This document shows, piece by piece, positions 17,052 to 25,032 of a stretch of 64,000 nt of DNA. The stretch comes from Streptomyces spinosus (lineage in GTDB: Bacteria > Actinomycetota > Actinomycetes > Streptomycetales > Streptomycetaceae), in NCBI RefSeq assembly GCF_020400655.1, contig NZ_JAINRC010000021.1:62001-126000 (forward strand), read 5' to 3'. The notes below the pieces were generated by a model, which made no database searches, was not told where the DNA came from, and worked only from the letters and a program-made list of their open reading frames with translations. A program made the translations under genes and the position numbers. Position 1 is the first letter of the stretch. Every line of letters starts with the position of its first letter.

Positions 17052-17866
17052 CCCTTGGCCGACGTCCACGCACAACGCCGTGCTCTGGAAGCCCGGATCA
17101 AGGCCCTGCTGGAGGACCACTCTCTTTCCCAGGTCCTGACCTCGATGCTTCGGGTCGCGGTCAGGACCGCCACAGTCCTGCTGGTCACCGTCGGTGACGG
17201 CATCAGCCTCCCCACCGCCGCGAACCTCGCCTCCTACGCCGGGCTCGCCCCCACAACCGAATCGTCGGTACTGCCCGGCCGCGAAACCGCCACTGTGGAG
17301 GCCTGGCTGCGCAGGCATCCGAGCTTCGAGGCCGGGTGCCGGGACGGATCGACAACCTACGCCGAGGCGGTCCGCCGAGCCCTGCCCGACGCGCTCCGGA
17401 TCAGCGACCGCCGGCAGCTGTGGCACAACCTCGTCGAGGCCGTCCGCAAAGAAGTCGGCGCACAGCACCTGCTGGGCGAAAGCGGGTCCCATCTCCTCCA
17501 GGAGATCAGGGAACCGGGCTGCACCGGCAGCTCGAACGTGCTCGCCCACTACATCGTCCAGGGCCGCGTCAAGGCCGACCGACCCGCACTTCGCCCCGGC
17601 GCCCCGCCCCGCTACTTGCTCACCCACCCCGAGCGCCTCAAAGACCACCGGCGGGACCACATCGAGGCCGCCCGCACCACCTGCAAAGAGATGAACGCTC
17701 TGGCCGACCTCGTCCACCACTTCGCCGTGCTGCTGGATCCCGCCGACGGCAATGCCGCCCTGCTGAGCACCTGGATCACCTTGTCGCAGGCCGAGGACCT
17801 ACCCCACTTGCGTGTCTTCACCCGGGGCCTCAAGGCCGGCTTCGCGCCGGCGGTGGCGCGGGAGGC
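17052..17866 (+). mobile_element. Fused remnants of IS110-type and ISL3-type transposases
   Basis: One open frame joins pieces of two unrelated transposases. The first part (about 17060-17270; RALEARIKALLEDH, then LLVTVGDGISLPTAANLASY) matches the end of an IS110/IS116-type transposase. The rest (RRHPSFEAGCRDGSTTYAEA, WHNLVEAVRKEV, YIVQGRVKADRPAL, EMNALADLVHHFAVLL, LPHLRVFTRGLKAGF) matches a DDE transposase of the ISL3 family with an internal deletion. No terminal inverted repeats were identified. The insertion stops at the 3' end of the next tetR gene. Confidence 0.75.
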
Positions 17867-17869
17867 ATC

Positions 17870-18448
17870 TCATGCGTTCGGTGCAGCTCGCAGGCCGCTC
17901 AGCAGTGTGGCCAGGTAGCGGTGTGCGGTGTCGACCCGGTCGGTGGGAGGGCCGTCATGGACGTTCACGGCGTGGGCGATGCCGCACATGAGCGGGACGA
18001 GGTCGGCGGCGGCCAGGTCCGGGCGGACCGCTCCGGCGTCGCGGGCCCGGTCGAGGAGTGTGGCGCCGGCCGATCGAAGCGACCTCTTGAGTTCCGTGGT
18101 GCGCGGCAGCGCGTCTGTGGCTGCGGCGGTGACCGGGGACAGGGAGGCGTCGGTGACTTGGGCTTCGACGGTGTGGATCAGGAATTGCTCCAGTGCGCGC
18201 CAGGGGTCGGTGTCGGCCAGCGCCTGCTCGCCGTGCGCAGCCAGAGCTTCCAGGCAAGGGGTGGCGACGGTCTCCAGCAGCGCTTCGGGGGTGGCAAAGT
18301 GCCGGTAGACGGTGCCGACACCGAGTCCAGTACGGCGGGCGACGTCGTTGAGCTGCAACGGCGTGCCCTCGTCGACCAGGACACGGGCGACGGCGACGAT
18401 CTGGGCCCAGTTGCGAGCCGCATCCTTGCGCAATGGCGTCGTCGTCAT
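17870..18448 (-). CDS. TetR-family regulator
   Basis: 192-aa regulator with an N-terminal helix-turn-helix (QLNDVARRTGLGVGTVYRHF) and a C-terminal domain of the SbtR-like type (WRALEQFLIHTVEAQ). It lies 66 bp downstream of a short-chain dehydrogenase gene on the same strand. Its own promoter region carries a CGGAT-N5-ATCC site also found twice before the dehydrogenase, so it likely represses itself and that gene. Its 3' end abuts transposase remnants but the length is normal. Confidence 0.88.
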   Translation of the reverse strand: MTTTPLRKDAARNWAQIVAVARVLVDEGTPLQLNDVARRTGLGVGTVYRHFATPEALLETVATPCLEALAAHGEQALADTDPWRALEQFLIHTVEAQVTDASLSPVTAAATDALPRTTELKRSLRSAGATLLDRARDAGAVRPDLAAADLVPLMCGIAHAVNVHDGPPTDRVDTAHRYLATLLSGLRAAPNA

Positions 18449-18462
18449 GAGAGCAGTGTAAT

Positions 18463-18477
18463 CGGATAGCCCATCCA
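18463..18477 (+). promoter_or_regulatory. Putative TetR operator, copy 1
   Basis: CGGATAGCCCATCCA has the form CGGAT-N5-ATCCR. It lies 15 bp upstream of the tetR start, a position suited to autorepression. Confidence 0.55.
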
Positions 18478-18514
18478 GATGGTTGCGTGGGCCGCGCCTT
18501 CGCCATATGGGCGA

Positions 18515-19405
18515 TCATGCGGCCGAGAGGGGCGCGTACCGTTCGCTGAGTCGGCGTACGGCCGCTACCAGGCGGGGATCTGTTGCCGCGCGGAACGGCG
18601 TCACAGGGCGGGCTCGGGCTCCGAGGACGATGCCGGTGTGACTGGCCAGGGCGTTGTCGGTGGCGGCGACGACCGAGGGCCTGGCCGCCACGGACGCCGG
18701 ACCCGATGTCGAGCGTTCGAATGTGCGGCGTACCAGTGGCCACAGCAGTCGCAGGGCGGGCGAGACGATCTTCGGGTCGGTCAGGGTGCCGTTGGTCATG
18801 TCGGTGGCGGCCCCTCCCGGGTCGGCGGCGAAGACTGATACGCCCGTGCCCTTGAGTCGCGCGGCCAGGTCGAGTGTGTAGGCGAGGTTGGCGAGTTTCG
18901 CGCGGCCGTACCAGTGGAAGCCGTAGTAGCCTCCGGGCGGCTCAACGGCGTCGAAAACCCGCTTGGCGACCCCGACCGCCCCTGAAGTCACGTTCACGAT
19001 CCTGCTCGGCGCACTGGCCGTCAGGATGGGCAGCAGAAGTTCGGTCAACAAGTACGGCGAGAGATGGTTGACGACGAACGACGCCTCGACGCCACCGACG
19101 TCCCGGCGATCCGCGAACATCGCCCCGACGTTGTTGACCAGAACGGTCAGCGGTTCCCCCGAGGCGGCATGGTCGCAGTTGATCCGCTCGGCGAGCGTGC
19201 GCACTTCGTCGAGCGAGGCCAGGTCGGCGGATAGGAACCGGCCAGGGTGATCCGGGCTTGTCGCGTTGATTCGGGCGACCGCCCGGGCGCCCCGGTCGGC
19301 GTCGCGTCCGACCACGGTGACTGCGAACCCGGCAGCAGCCAGCCCCAGGGCCGTCTCCAGGCCTATGCCAGCCGTTCCGGCTGTGATCACAGCTGTCTTC
19401 CTCAT
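18515..19405 (-). CDS. Short-chain dehydrogenase/reductase
   Basis: 296-aa SDR related to the retinol/WW-domain oxidoreductase branch. Features are the cofactor motif TAGTAGIGLETALG near the N-terminus, NNVGAM, the catalytic serine in VNVTSGAVG, and the Tyr-x-x-x-Lys pair in WYGRAKLANLAYTLDL. I placed the start at ATG 19405 because GGAGGAG lies 6 bases before it; a longer start at 19438 would include the operator. It is followed by the tetR gene and preceded by two operator-like palindromes. Confidence 0.87.
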   Translation of the reverse strand: MRKTAVITAGTAGIGLETALGLAAAGFAVTVVGRDADRGARAVARINATSPDHPGRFLSADLASLDEVRTLAERINCDHAASGEPLTVLVNNVGAMFADRRDVGGVEASFVVNHLSPYLLTELLLPILTASAPSRIVNVTSGAVGVAKRVFDAVEPPGGYYGFHWYGRAKLANLAYTLDLAARLKGTGVSVFAADPGGAATDMTNGTLTDPKIVSPALRLLWPLVRRTFERSTSGPASVAARPSVVAATDNALASHTGIVLGARARPVTPFRAATDPRLVAAVRRLSERYAPLSAA

Positions 19406-19426
19406 AGGCTCCTCCACCCAGAGATC

Positions 19427-19481
19427 CGGATAGGTCATCCGCTTAGCTGGGACGGTAGCACATATTCGGATGATCTATCCG
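19427..19481 (+). promoter_or_regulatory. Putative TetR operators, copies 2 and 3
   Basis: CGGATAGGTCATCCG (19427-19441) and CGGATGATCTATCCG (19467-19481) are 15-bp palindromes sharing CGGAT-N5-ATCCG. Their centres are 40 bp apart, close to four helical turns, in front of the dehydrogenase gene. Confidence 0.65.
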
Positions 19482-19603
19482 GTTAAGAGTCGTCAGTCAC
19501 CCAGGCGACGCCGGGCCGCCACGGGACCTGCTGACGCGGCTTGGAGAACCGTCCCTGAGCCCTTCGGCGTTCGCCGACGCCAGGCAAGGCGGCCGTCGCC
19601 CGC

Positions 19604-19798
19604 GTGCTTGGGCTGAGCCGGGCGAGGGTGGAAGCGGACAGGTGGATCGCCTTCAGATCGCCCTACGGCATCGAGAGCTTCTACTGCCGTCGAGGCATCG
19701 GGGGCGCACACGAGAAGGGCGGCGTCGAGGGCCAGATCGGCTACTTCCGCCGCAACCACTTCGTCCCGGTCAGTACGGGCCCTGGCCGGTACAGGTGA
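19604..19798 (+). mobile_element. IS21-type transposase (IstA) remnant
   Basis: A short frame contains ADRWIAFRSPYGIESFYCRR, GAHEKGGVEGQIGYFRRNHF and VPV, the conserved block of IstA integrase-like transposases of the IS21 family. The rest of istA, the istB partner and the inverted repeats are missing. The 19493-19603 stretch holds nothing more. Confidence 0.75.
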
Positions 19799-19799
19799 G

Positions 19800-20100
19800 G
19801 CTACGCGCACCCTGCCCGGGATCGCGCCGGCTGCCCTCTCGCTCGTGGTCATGCCGGTCCTCTCGGCGGCCCAGCGCCGCGCCGGACGGGAACTCGGCTC
19901 CGCATCGGCCGTGGCCGACTCCAAGCAGACGCTGTTGTGCACCTATTTGTCGGCGGCGCTGCTGGTGGGCCTGGTCGCGGGCGCCGTGTTCGGCTGGTCG
20001 TGAGCCGGTGCTCCGGCAGCCCTGGTCATCGCCGCGGTGGCGGTGAAGGAGGGGCGCGACGCCTGGCGTGAGGAGGCGTGTTGTGCGACGCGAGCGGCCG
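19800..20100 (+). pseudogene. CDF-family cation efflux transporter, C-terminal remnant with nonsense codon
   Basis: The frame reads IAPAALSLVVMPVLSAAQRR, then GRELGSASAVADSKQTLLC and TYLSAALLVGLVAG. A TGA at 20001-20003 follows, and the reading continues in the same frame as ALVIAAVAVKEGRDAWREEA. That order is the last membrane helices and C-terminus of cation diffusion facilitators. The N-terminal metal-binding helices are lost, and an IS21 fragment lies directly upstream. The stretch 20101-20361 shows nothing recognisable. Confidence 0.75.
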
Positions 20101-20361
20101 TCGTCCAGGTCCGCGACGACGCGGTGGGCGCGGTGGAGTGGACGGTGCCGGTCGACTGCACCATCAACCGCGCCCACCAGCACACCGCCGGCGCCCGCAG
20201 AAGGGGGCACCGAGGGAGGACGGGAGCGGGCCTGGGACTGCCGCCGGCGCGACGCCTGGCCCACTCCCGCCGGCTGCGAGGTGGCGTACGACCCCGAACA
20301 CGCCCGGGGGCACGGTTCCTGCCCGCCGGGTGACCGCGTCGCGCTCGACACCACCGGTGTG

Positions 20362-21153
20362 TCACGGCGTGATGTCGCGCTGGACGTCCTTGCGGGACAG
20401 GGCCAGATAGCCGACGAAGCCGAGGATCGCCATCGTCCAGGACAGAGTGACCGGCCCCAGGCCCAGGTCGAGTCCGCCCCTGCCGTGGCCGGCGGCCATC
20501 CAGTCGGCGACGGAGGCACCGAGGGGGCGGGTGACGACGTACGCCGCCCAGAACGCGGCCACCGCGTTCAGCCTCCCCCACCGGTGAGTGACGGCCGGAA
20601 CGGCGATCGCGGCGGCGTACAGGACCGCGGAGCCCAGGTAGCCGAGACCGATCGTGGCGGTGAGATCACCAGCGGCGGTACCCAGCGCGAACGTGGCCAG
20701 CACGGCGGCCCAGTAGAAGGTCTCGCGACGCCGAGTGTGGATGCTGTGGATGGACAGGGTGCCTTCGGCTCTGTACCAGAGGGCGAAGACGGCGGCCAGC
20801 CCGGCCATGAAGAACGGGGTCGAGAGCGTGTACGGCACGCCGAGGCCCACGTGCAGGACGTCGGCGGCCATCGTGCCGAACACACTGACCATGACGATCG
20901 CCGTCCAGTAGACCCAGGCCACATACCGGCGGACGGCGAACTGCACCGCCAGAGCGCCCACCAGGGCGATACCACCGAGGCCGACAGCGGGGATCGGGCC
21001 GAGCAGGTGGGCCAGGTAGTCGGACGCTGTCTCGCCCATCCCGGTGGTCAGCACTTTGATGATCCAGAAGTAGACGGTCACCTCCGGCACCTTGCTCGCC
21101 GCGTGCCGGAGGTGGCCCACGGGCCGGTTGTGAGTGAGGTGATCAGTCGACAT
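20362..21153 (-). CDS. Uncharacterised multi-spanning membrane protein (COG4705 type)
   Basis: 263-aa membrane protein with about seven to eight hydrophobic helices. Marked motifs shared with the paralogue at 21918 are KVPEVTVYFWIIKVL, GETASDYL, LSIHSIHTRRRETFYW, TFALGTAAGDL and YVVTRPLGASVADW. Repeated Asp residues inside helices (GD, SD, AD) suggest a transport or sensing role, but no function is established. The ATG at 21153 is preferred over one at 21165. It is transcribed away from its two paralogues. Confidence 0.75.
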   Translation of the reverse strand: MSTDHLTHNRPVGHLRHAASKVPEVTVYFWIIKVLTTGMGETASDYLAHLLGPIPAVGLGGIALVGALAVQFAVRRYVAWVYWTAIVMVSVFGTMAADVLHVGLGVPYTLSTPFFMAGLAAVFALWYRAEGTLSIHSIHTRRRETFYWAAVLATFALGTAAGDLTATIGLGYLGSAVLYAAAIAVPAVTHRWGRLNAVAAFWAAYVVTRPLGASVADWMAAGHGRGGLDLGLGPVTLSWTMAILGFVGYLALSRKDVQRDITP

Positions 21154-21429
21154 GGCAGGCACCATGGCACGGTGACCGGCACTCGCCCCAGACCCCTTTG
21201 CCAGAGTTTTGGCGCTTCCGGTACGGGAGTTGCCCGACGCTCGGCCGAACCTGAACGCGACCTGAACACAGAGGCCGACGCACTGGTCAGCAGCGTGCGG
21301 CCGGTGATATCGGCTGTGTCCCGGCATCGACCTGGCGACTGAAGAGCAGGACCCGGCAGTTGGCCGACCCAACGGCCGGACATCGAGTCGCCTGGTACCG
21401 GCGCGAGCAGACCCCGTCCCTCCACCACG

Positions 21430-21816
21430 TCGACATCGCCAGCCGCGAGTCCTTCTACCGGCCGGCGGTGCCGTTCACCTTCGCCCTCGGCACTGCGGCC
21501 GGGTGACCTGGTGTCCGAGCGCGTCGACCTTGGCTACTGGCTGTCCGCCGTCCTGTTCGCGGCAGCCATCGCCGCGGTGGCCATCGCGCACTTTCGGCTG
21601 GACCTGAACGCGGTGTGGAGCTTGGATCGCCTACATCTTGACCCGTCCGCTCGGCGCGTCCATCGGCGACTACCTCTCCCAGTCCACCGCTGACGGGGAT
21701 CTCGGCCGGGGCACCGTCATGACCAGCGCCCTGTTCCTCGCGATCTGCCTCGGGCTGGTCATCCGCCTCACGTCTGCACCTCCTACAGCAGCCGAAGCCA
21801 ATGAAGTGCCCCGGTG
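21430..21816 (+). pseudogene. Frameshifted copy of the COG4705-type membrane protein
   Basis: Pieces of the same family appear in shifted frames: SFYRPAVPFTFALGTA near the start, GDLVSERVDLGYWLSAVLF, then after a frameshift near 21620 WIAYILTRPLGASIGDYLSQ and GRGTVMTSALFLAICLGLVI to a stop at 21814-21816. The N-terminal half is missing. It is closer to the paralogues in its motifs than to anything else in the window. Confidence 0.75.
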
Positions 21817-21917
21817 ACGTGGGTGTGTCCATGGATACGTGCTGTTGATGCTGCGAGAGTGATCGGCGGGCCCGCAGTCAGGATGTGTTCAGGTTCCCGG
21901 TGGCACAGTCGTGCGGC

Positions 21918-23270
21918 ATGACGCGTGAAACGCCTGAGAGTCCGGTCGTCCAGAGGTGGACACCCGGCAAGGAGACCGGAACCGAGTCGACTACCACGAC
22001 TGCTCGTCATGTCGCGGGCAGCCGCCTGTTGAACAAGGTGCCCGAGGTCACGGTCTGGTTCTGGATCATCAAGATCCTCTGCACGACCGTCGGCGAGAGT
22101 TTCGCCGATTACATCAACGAGACGCTGGGCTTCGGCCTGACCAACACCATGCTGTTGTTCACCGCGGTCTTCGCGATCGTGCTGGCGGTCCAGTTCCGTA
22201 CGAAGCGCTACGTGCCGTTCCCGTACTGGCTCACCGTGGTGGTGGTCAGCGTTACCGGCACGCTGTACACCGACATGCTCACCGACAAGCAGAACGTCCC
22301 GCTGTGGCTCAGCTCAGCGGTGTTCTCGGTCCTTCTGGCCCTCGTCTTCGGGGTGTGGTGGCTGCGTGAGCGGACCCTGTCGATCCACAGCATCACGACC
22401 TTCCCGCGTGAGGCGTTCTACTGGCTGACCGTCCTGGTGACGTTCGCGCTGGGCACCGCCCTCGGTGACTGGACGCTGGAGCTGACCAACTGGACACCCG
22501 CGCAGTCGGTGCTCCTGCCGCTGGGCCTCATCGCGTCGATCACCGCGCTGTGGAAGTTCGGCGCCAACCCGGTTCTCTCGTTCTGGCTGGCCTACATTCT
22601 CACCCGCCCGCTCGGCGCCAACATCGGTGACTGGCTCGCCTCCCCGAAGGCCGCAGCCAACCCTGGCGACCCGGTGGGACTCGGCCTCGGTACCTTCGCC
22701 ACCAGCCTGATCTTCCTCGGCGCCATCCTGGCAACGGTCATCTACCTGACGATCAGCCGCCAGGACGTCGCCGAGACCTCCGAGGCGACGCACGAGCCGC
22801 CGGTTACGAACGCCCGCAAGGAGCGCATCGCGCTCGCAGGCTTCGCAGTGATCGCCGCCGGCACCGTCGCGCTGATGATCTGGGCCCACCACCAGCCTCA
22901 CGTCACCTGCGACCCGACCGGTCGGAGCGAGACGATGCCGGCCTGTCCGAAGGCGGCCCTGACCGGCAAGCAGACGACTGCGGCAGTGTCGAAGTACGAG
23001 AGGTTCGCGCGGACGGCGATCGCTCAGGACCGGGCCGGGACGGCCGCGGCCTCCCATGCCACCGTGCAGAAGATGCGCGACGACTGGGACGCCGACGCCA
23101 CCTCGCTGCAGGCGGTCAACAACACGACCTGGACGCTGCTCGACCACCAGATGGACGAGGTCCTCAAGGCGTACGCCATCGACCACGGCAACATCCAGCC
23201 CGTTTCGGCCGCCGAACAGGAAAAGCAACTCGAAACCCTGCTGGGCGACCTTCAGAGCCACCGCTTCTGA
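21918..23270 (+). CDS. COG4705-type membrane protein with C-terminal extracytoplasmic domain
   Basis: 450-aa paralogue of the protein at 20362. The first about 290 residues carry the family motifs (KVPEVTVWFWIIKILCTTVG, LSIHSITTFPREAFYW, TFALGTALGDW, YILTRPLGANIGDW). A further membrane helix (IALAGFAVIAAGTVALMIWA) is followed by about 130 hydrophilic, helix-prone residues with a Cys pair (TCDP and PACPK), absent from the shorter paralogue. GTG/ATG choices upstream (21885) would only lengthen a polar N-terminus. The role is unknown; the two-component system downstream may respond to the same stress. Confidence 0.78.
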   Translation: MTRETPESPVVQRWTPGKETGTESTTTTARHVAGSRLLNKVPEVTVWFWIIKILCTTVGESFADYINETLGFGLTNTMLLFTAVFAIVLAVQFRTKRYVPFPYWLTVVVVSVTGTLYTDMLTDKQNVPLWLSSAVFSVLLALVFGVWWLRERTLSIHSITTFPREAFYWLTVLVTFALGTALGDWTLELTNWTPAQSVLLPLGLIASITALWKFGANPVLSFWLAYILTRPLGANIGDWLASPKAAANPGDPVGLGLGTFATSLIFLGAILATVIYLTISRQDVAETSEATHEPPVTNARKERIALAGFAVIAAGTVALMIWAHHQPHVTCDPTGRSETMPACPKAALTGKQTTAAVSKYERFARTAIAQDRAGTAAASHATVQKMRDDWDADATSLQAVNNTTWTLLDHQMDEVLKAYAIDHGNIQPVSAAEQEKQLETLLGDLQSHRF

Positions 23271-23328
23271 GCAGAGGACCGCGTTGGTGGCCGGTTCGAA
23301 GGGCCTGCCCAGGACCGGTCACCCACCG

Positions 23329-23796
23329 CGCAGTACCGGTGCGCCAAGGCCCGGCGCCCCGGTGTCGGCGGCACTGCGGACCACCAGCGGCGCCCACGAC
23401 ACCGTCACCGTGATCACCGGACTTCGGCCCGCCTTGTTCCGGCTGCCGTACGGCGTCATGCCGACCGCCGCCCACCTCGCCGCCCGGCGCCTCGGCCGCA
23501 CACCGGTACTGTGGCCTTGCTGGGGAGCGGACTGGACGGCACGGGCCACAGCGGAGTCCGTGCGCGGCACCGTCGCCCGCGACCTCGACGGCGGCGCAAC
23601 CATCCTGCTTCACGACTCCGACCGCACCTCCGCCCCGGGCGCCCGGCACCCTGCCCTCGACGCCCTTCCCCGCATCCTCGACACCTACGCGGAACGGGGC
23701 TTCGAGGTCGGCCCGCTGTGTGACCACGGATGGCCGCCACCCAGCGCCCGCAGCCCGGGAACACTTCGCGGTCGACGTTCGTCTACAGTTCTGTAG
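23329..23796 (+). pseudogene. Polysaccharide deacetylase (NodB-type), C-terminal remnant
   Basis: The frame contains TGLRPALFRLPYGVMPTAAH, LGRTPVLWPCWGADW, DLDGGATILLHDSD and ALPRILDTYAERGFEVGPL, the C-terminal motifs of NodB-type carbohydrate deacetylases. The N-terminal metal-binding Asp-Asp and His-x3-His motifs are absent, and the upstream reading merges with the end of the membrane-protein gene in another frame. It cannot be active as it stands. Confidence 0.7.
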
Positions 23797-23798
23797 AC
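23781..23798 (+). promoter_or_regulatory. 18-bp perfect palindrome upstream of the dedA-like gene
   Basis: GTCTACAG-TT-CTGTAGAC is a perfect inverted repeat with a 2-bp centre, followed by a third half-site-like ATCTACG. It contains TACA-N4-TGTA, reminiscent of BlaI/CopY-type winged-helix operators. It lies 66 bp before the dedA-like start. The cognate regulator is not in the window as far as I can tell. Confidence 0.5.
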
Positions 23799-23863
23799 AA
23801 TCTACGTTCACGGAGTCATTCATCGCCGGGCATGCACTCTCGGCCCCTACAGGGAAGGCGCCT

Positions 23864-24298
23864 ATGACCAGCCCGCCTCATCCGGCCTCGCAGCCGGCCG
23901 TCAACGTGCTCGACGCCCATTCGCTCCTGGCCGCCTTCGGCGTGCTGGGCGTCGGCGTGGTGATGTCCGCCGAGACGGGACTGCTGGTCGGGTTCTTCCT
24001 TCCCGGCGACTCCCTGCTGTTCACGGCGGGTCTGCTGTGCACGGGCACCGGGGACCGGGCGGTGCACCTGTCTCCGGTACCTCTGCCGGTCGCGGCGGCC
24101 ACCGGCGCGCCGGCCGGGGCACAGTGCGGATACCTGCTCGGCCGGAAGGCGGGCGGCGCGCTGATCGCCCGCAGCCGCTCCGGGCGCCTGCACGAAGGAG
24201 TGAAGCGCGCCGAAGAACTGGTGGAGCGACGGCAGCCGGAGGCCCTGGCGCGCCGGCTCACCGCCAGACGACTCGGTGCCCTGCTGCCGGCCGCATGA
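23864..24298 (+). pseudogene. Truncated DedA-family membrane protein
   Basis: 144 codons. The N-terminus is typical of DedA proteins: two membrane segments with VVMSAETGLLVGFFLPGDSL and GYLLGRKAGG. The conserved middle and C-terminus (a basic FxPxxR-type motif and the last helices) are replaced by a short Arg-rich tail after RAEELVERRQPEALARR. Normal length is about 200 aa, so an internal deletion or frameshift is likely. It precedes the two-component system by 71 bp. Confidence 0.65.
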
Positions 24299-24369
24299 GC
24301 CGTGTGAGGCACTGCTGCCCGAATCGTTCACCGCACGTACGACCCCGGCCGGAAGGCCGACGGAGCATC

Positions 24370-25032
24370 ATGCGCCCCAAGATCCTGGTTGTCGAGGACG
24401 ATCACGCCCTACGGGACGTGCTGCGCCGAGGACTGTCCGAAGAGGAATTCGAGCCGGTCCTGGCCGCCGACGGCGCCACAGCCCTGCGGCTGGCCACCGA
24501 CGACATCGCCGCGGCCATCCTGGACGTCGGCCTGCCCGACGCGGACGGACGGGACGTGTGCCAGGCGATGCGTGCCAACGGCTTCGTCGCCCCCGTGATC
24601 TTCCTGACCGCCCGGCACCGGCTCACCGACCGCCTGTCGGGCTTCTCCGCCGGGGGCGACGACTACCTGCCCAAGCCCTTCCACCTGGCCGAGCTCGTCG
24701 CCAGGCTGAGAGCCGTCATCAGACGGACCGCCGCCACCGCGGTGGCCTCGGCCGGCGACCTGGTCCTGGACGCGGTGGACCACAGCGTGACCGTGCGCGG
24801 TGCCCGCATCGGCCTGTCCCCCACAGAATTCCGGCTGCTGGCCACACTCGCCGCCGCGGACGGCACTCTCGTACGCCGCCGAGACCTGGTGCGGTCCGGC
24901 TGGCCCGAGGGAGCGCAGGTCAGCGACAACACCCTGGACCAGTACCTGAGCCGACTGCGCCGCAAGCTGCGCGAGGCGGGCAGCGACCTCACCGTCAGTA
25001 CGGCACGGGGAACAGGACACCGCCTGTCATGA
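24370..25032 (+). CDS. OmpR/PhoB-type response regulator
   Basis: 220-aa regulator. The receiver domain has the acidic pocket Glu9-Asp10-Asp11, phospho-acceptor Asp52 in LDVGLPDADG, Thr80 and Lys102 (DDYLPKPF). The C-terminal winged helix contains LSPTEFRLLATLA and VSDNTLDQYLSRLRRKL. Start ATG 24370. Its stop overlaps the kinase start as ATGA, so the pair is translationally coupled. Targets cannot be named; the flanking DedA and membrane-protein genes suggest envelope stress. Confidence 0.93.
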   Translation: MRPKILVVEDDHALRDVLRRGLSEEEFEPVLAADGATALRLATDDIAAAILDVGLPDADGRDVCQAMRANGFVAPVIFLTARHRLTDRLSGFSAGGDDYLPKPFHLAELVARLRAVIRRTAATAVASAGDLVLDAVDHSVTVRGARIGLSPTEFRLLATLAAADGTLVRRRDLVRSGWPEGAQVSDNTLDQYLSRLRRKLREAGSDLTVSTARGTGHRLS

